Below, one piece after another: positions 61,801 to 64,000 of a stretch of DNA of 64,000 nucleotides. The translations under genes and the position numbers were made by a program. Origin of the DNA: Artemia franciscana (Eukaryota > Arthropoda > Branchiopoda > Anostraca > Artemiidae); the NCBI RefSeq assembly GCF_032884065.1, contig NC_088871.1:16736472-16800471 (forward strand), in the 5' to 3' direction. The number at the start of each line of letters is the position of its first letter. Position 1 is the first letter of the stretch. The notes beneath the pieces were generated by a model. That model saw only the letters and a list, made by a program, of their open reading frames with translations. It had not been told where the DNA came from and did not search any database.

Positions 61801-64000
61801 TTTCAAATTCCAACTTAAAATGTTAAGGTTACTGACCAGCAGGAGTAAGAAAGAAAAATAATATATTATTTGATTTCCTATTTAATGTTCTATGTTAATA
61901 TAGTAATCGTTGCTGTACATCCCAGCTCCCTCCCTCCAAACGGGACCAGACTTAGTCTAAGTCTATATATGAAAGTTTGATGATTCTATGGGTTTGGCAC
62001 TATTATATGCACTTACATCTAATTGTTTTTTTTTTTTTTTTATCAACAGTTAATCCATAATGGTAAATACAGCCAAATTGAAACCAGCAAACTTTTGTGT
62101 CTAGTTTAGGGCTATATTCTGCCCCTTTGAGTAGGGGAGGGGGGGACTGGGATTCTCAATTACAGCAGCAACGATCATAATATTAGGAAAGAACATTGAT
62201 GAAGGAATCAAATGGTATGCGTTTTTAAGGCGCCAAGCTGTATGGTTCCTTATGATTTTCAGTAATACATATGTTAAAACATTGGATATTGCTTCTCCTT
62301 CTTCTTTACACTATCTTGAATTTCTTGACTGCGTTTTTTGAGCTATTGACAATGTTCAAAAGCAACAATTGATAATTACAGAGTTAGTTATTGGCCAAGA
62401 AGGAGAGTTTGGCTCCTGTGTGCTATCATTAAACTTAGGCTATTCAGACTTAGATATCCCCTTATTTCTACCTGTCTCCTGGCCAGTATGGTGACAACCT
62501 AAATATGTAGAACTTAAAGTCTGATATTGAAAAGTTACATTGTGTAGCTAAAGAGGATGGTATTGTAGTGCTTGTGTCTTATAAATAGTTTGGGTTTCAA
62601 GTGATATCATGCACCATTCATCAGTAAACATTAACTGATTATCCTCCCAAAGTTGCATTAGAAAATCAACCTATTAACTTTATCCTTCAGTGAATCTCCT
62701 TGTTTTGTGCATAGAGCCTAAGTGAAATATACAGCAACAGATAAAAACTATTAATTGGTCTGTACGAGCATATATTTTGTGCTAGAATGCTAGAGCTCTG
62801 GTGTATGCCTTTAAAATACATATGCTTCCTTGCAATGTAAGAGCTATTCCCCAAATAGAGAACATTATAGAAGAGGTACATTGCTTGTAAACATATCTTT
62901 GATAAATACTATGTAACATCAGCCTGGAATACTCTCATGTCTAATTTTCCAGGTTGAGACAGTTGCTGTTTATATAGCTAAGATTTTGTAGTTACTCTAC
63001 CTTGGGTAATAACTCCAGTACAGCAAAGTCCTCATCTGTTATTTTAAGATAAATCAAAGAATTTAAGTACAGAAATGTAAGATATACTGAATAGAAACTA
63101 ATTGTCGGAAATATATAAGGAATTTGTTTTGATGTCTCAGTTAAGGAACCTGTGACAGATACAGCTGCCTGTGTCTCAATTTTCATCTCAATATATCCTC
63201 TCTACATAAATAACTTTCTCAGTTCTTTCAGCTGAATTTTAGATTGTTAATTTAGCATCAGATGTCCCTATAAAGTATCCAGTCCAATCAAAGTGCATAC
63301 TCTTCTTGTTTCTTTCCCAAGCATCTATTCCTTTTCTGAGTAAGACTCATCAGACCACTGTTGATGCAAATATGACATATACATGATCATTTGTTCAGTT
63401 ATTTACGCTAGAAAAGTTATTTTTGAAAGCACTGCTAACAATTGTTTGGTCAAAGAAACTGAACAGGAAGATCATGAAACTGTTTGTTAGTAATAAGAGG
63501 AGCACGTCTCAGCATATCCTCAGGAATAAGAGAACAAAGTGGAACAAAACCATAGATTTAACAGCTTAAAAATAGTCCAGTAATGTGAATAAGTTTGGAT
63601 TAAATGGCAAATCTGAATGCCAATAATGTAGAAGATGTCCAGGAGACAACTTTCCTAATGAAGGGAAATGCAAGGGTTAGAGTAAGGAAACACTGCTTCC
63701 ACACAATGTCATCACTTTTTATCCCTAAGGAAAATCCAGTATTTTACTACCATCTAAAATAAGTGATGTTCTGTTTCGCTTTGGGCTCTGTCATTCTCTG
63801 CTTTGTTGAAATTGGTGCCAAAGTGAAGAAACTCTTGTTTGATTGCCAAAACCTAAAGGTGAATCAAGAATTTTTAAAATAGTTATACCGTTTAGAAAGG
63901 CTATAGAATCATCATAAACCATCAACTCTACATAAATCTTCTTATTCTTGATGTTTCGAAACTTGCAGCACAGGAAGGGTAGGGGAACATCATCTTATTC
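58897..64000. other. Repeat-bearing stretch, no host gene recognised
   Basis: Contains a repeat phrase at about 60130-60200 (shared with 40640), a partial tandem duplication at about 61059-61260 (gaaaactgccaagta twice), a poly-T tract near 62022 and a possibly decayed frame at 63290-63860. No exon with convincing homology was found on either strand. Confidence 0.5.
63290..63860 (-). other. Possible decayed coding sequence, unidentified
   Basis: One minus-strand frame reads FFTLAPISTKQRMTEPKAK, GFSLGIKSDDIVWKQCFLT, VVSWTSSTLLAFRFAI and EDMLRRAPLITNKQFHDLPV with only a few stops between. That is longer than expected for random AT-rich DNA, but I do not recognise the family; the plus strand is also partly open. 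Confidence 0.25.

Noticed and set aside
63000-63190. Two mini-exon candidates on the minus strand (DEDFAVLELLPK and ETQAAVSVTG)
   Set aside because: Each has plausible splice borders, but they cannot be joined into a recognised protein; chance exons of this size are common.

Overview
The window looks like a piece of an AT-rich arthropod nuclear genome with large introns and many repeats. It is most likely a crustacean; a branchiopod of the Artemia type is my guess from the character of the repeats, not something the sequence proves. No prokaryotic operons, rRNA or CRISPR arrays are visible. Real host coding sequence is only about 2 kb of 64 kb. Most of the rest is introns and mobile DNA: a Helitron, a Penelope-like element, several LINEs, a hAT remnant, foldback repeats and satellites.

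Left half (57 to 37489, minus strand): two host genes lie head to tail. TMEM141 (two coding exons, 115 aa) comes first. GTPBP6, the mitochondrial HflX-type GTPase, follows with eight coding exons spread over 33 kb (519 aa from the chosen ATG). All seven intron phases agree and the stop at 57..59 is followed by an AATAAA signal. The TMEM141 stop and the GTPBP6 ATG are only 57 nt apart and in the same frame, separated by one TAG, which raises the possibility of a shared or two-gene transcript.

The GTPBP6 introns hold most of the repeats. Intron 1 has a tandem repeat of about 285 bp. Intron 2 carries a same-strand run of an RTE-like LINE fragment, a 5'-truncated Penelope-like element and a nearly intact Helitron (about 21792 to 27420). 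Introns 3, 4 and 7 hold copies of a modular non-coding repeat built from a body with a hairpin head plus one or two palindromic (foldback) modules. The single TMEM141 intron contains an orphan LINE RNase H domain and a simple-sequence block.

Right half (37490 to 64000): decayed LINE pieces, a 392-bp tandem duplication, a I-group-like LINE (42252 to 44937) lacking its 3' end, the first exon of an unidentified signal-peptide protein on the plus strand (48146 to 48300), a dispersed repeat family with a CTCTAGAG core, a (TA)n tract, and a nearly complete CR1/L2-like LINE on the minus strand (about 54540 to 58896). From 58897 to the end I see only dispersed repeats and an unassigned decayed reading frame.

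Functionally, only GTPBP6 (late mitochondrial large-subunit ribosome biogenesis in known homologues), TMEM141 (small membrane protein) and the signal-peptide exon are likely host genes. Everything else recognised is mobile or repetitive.
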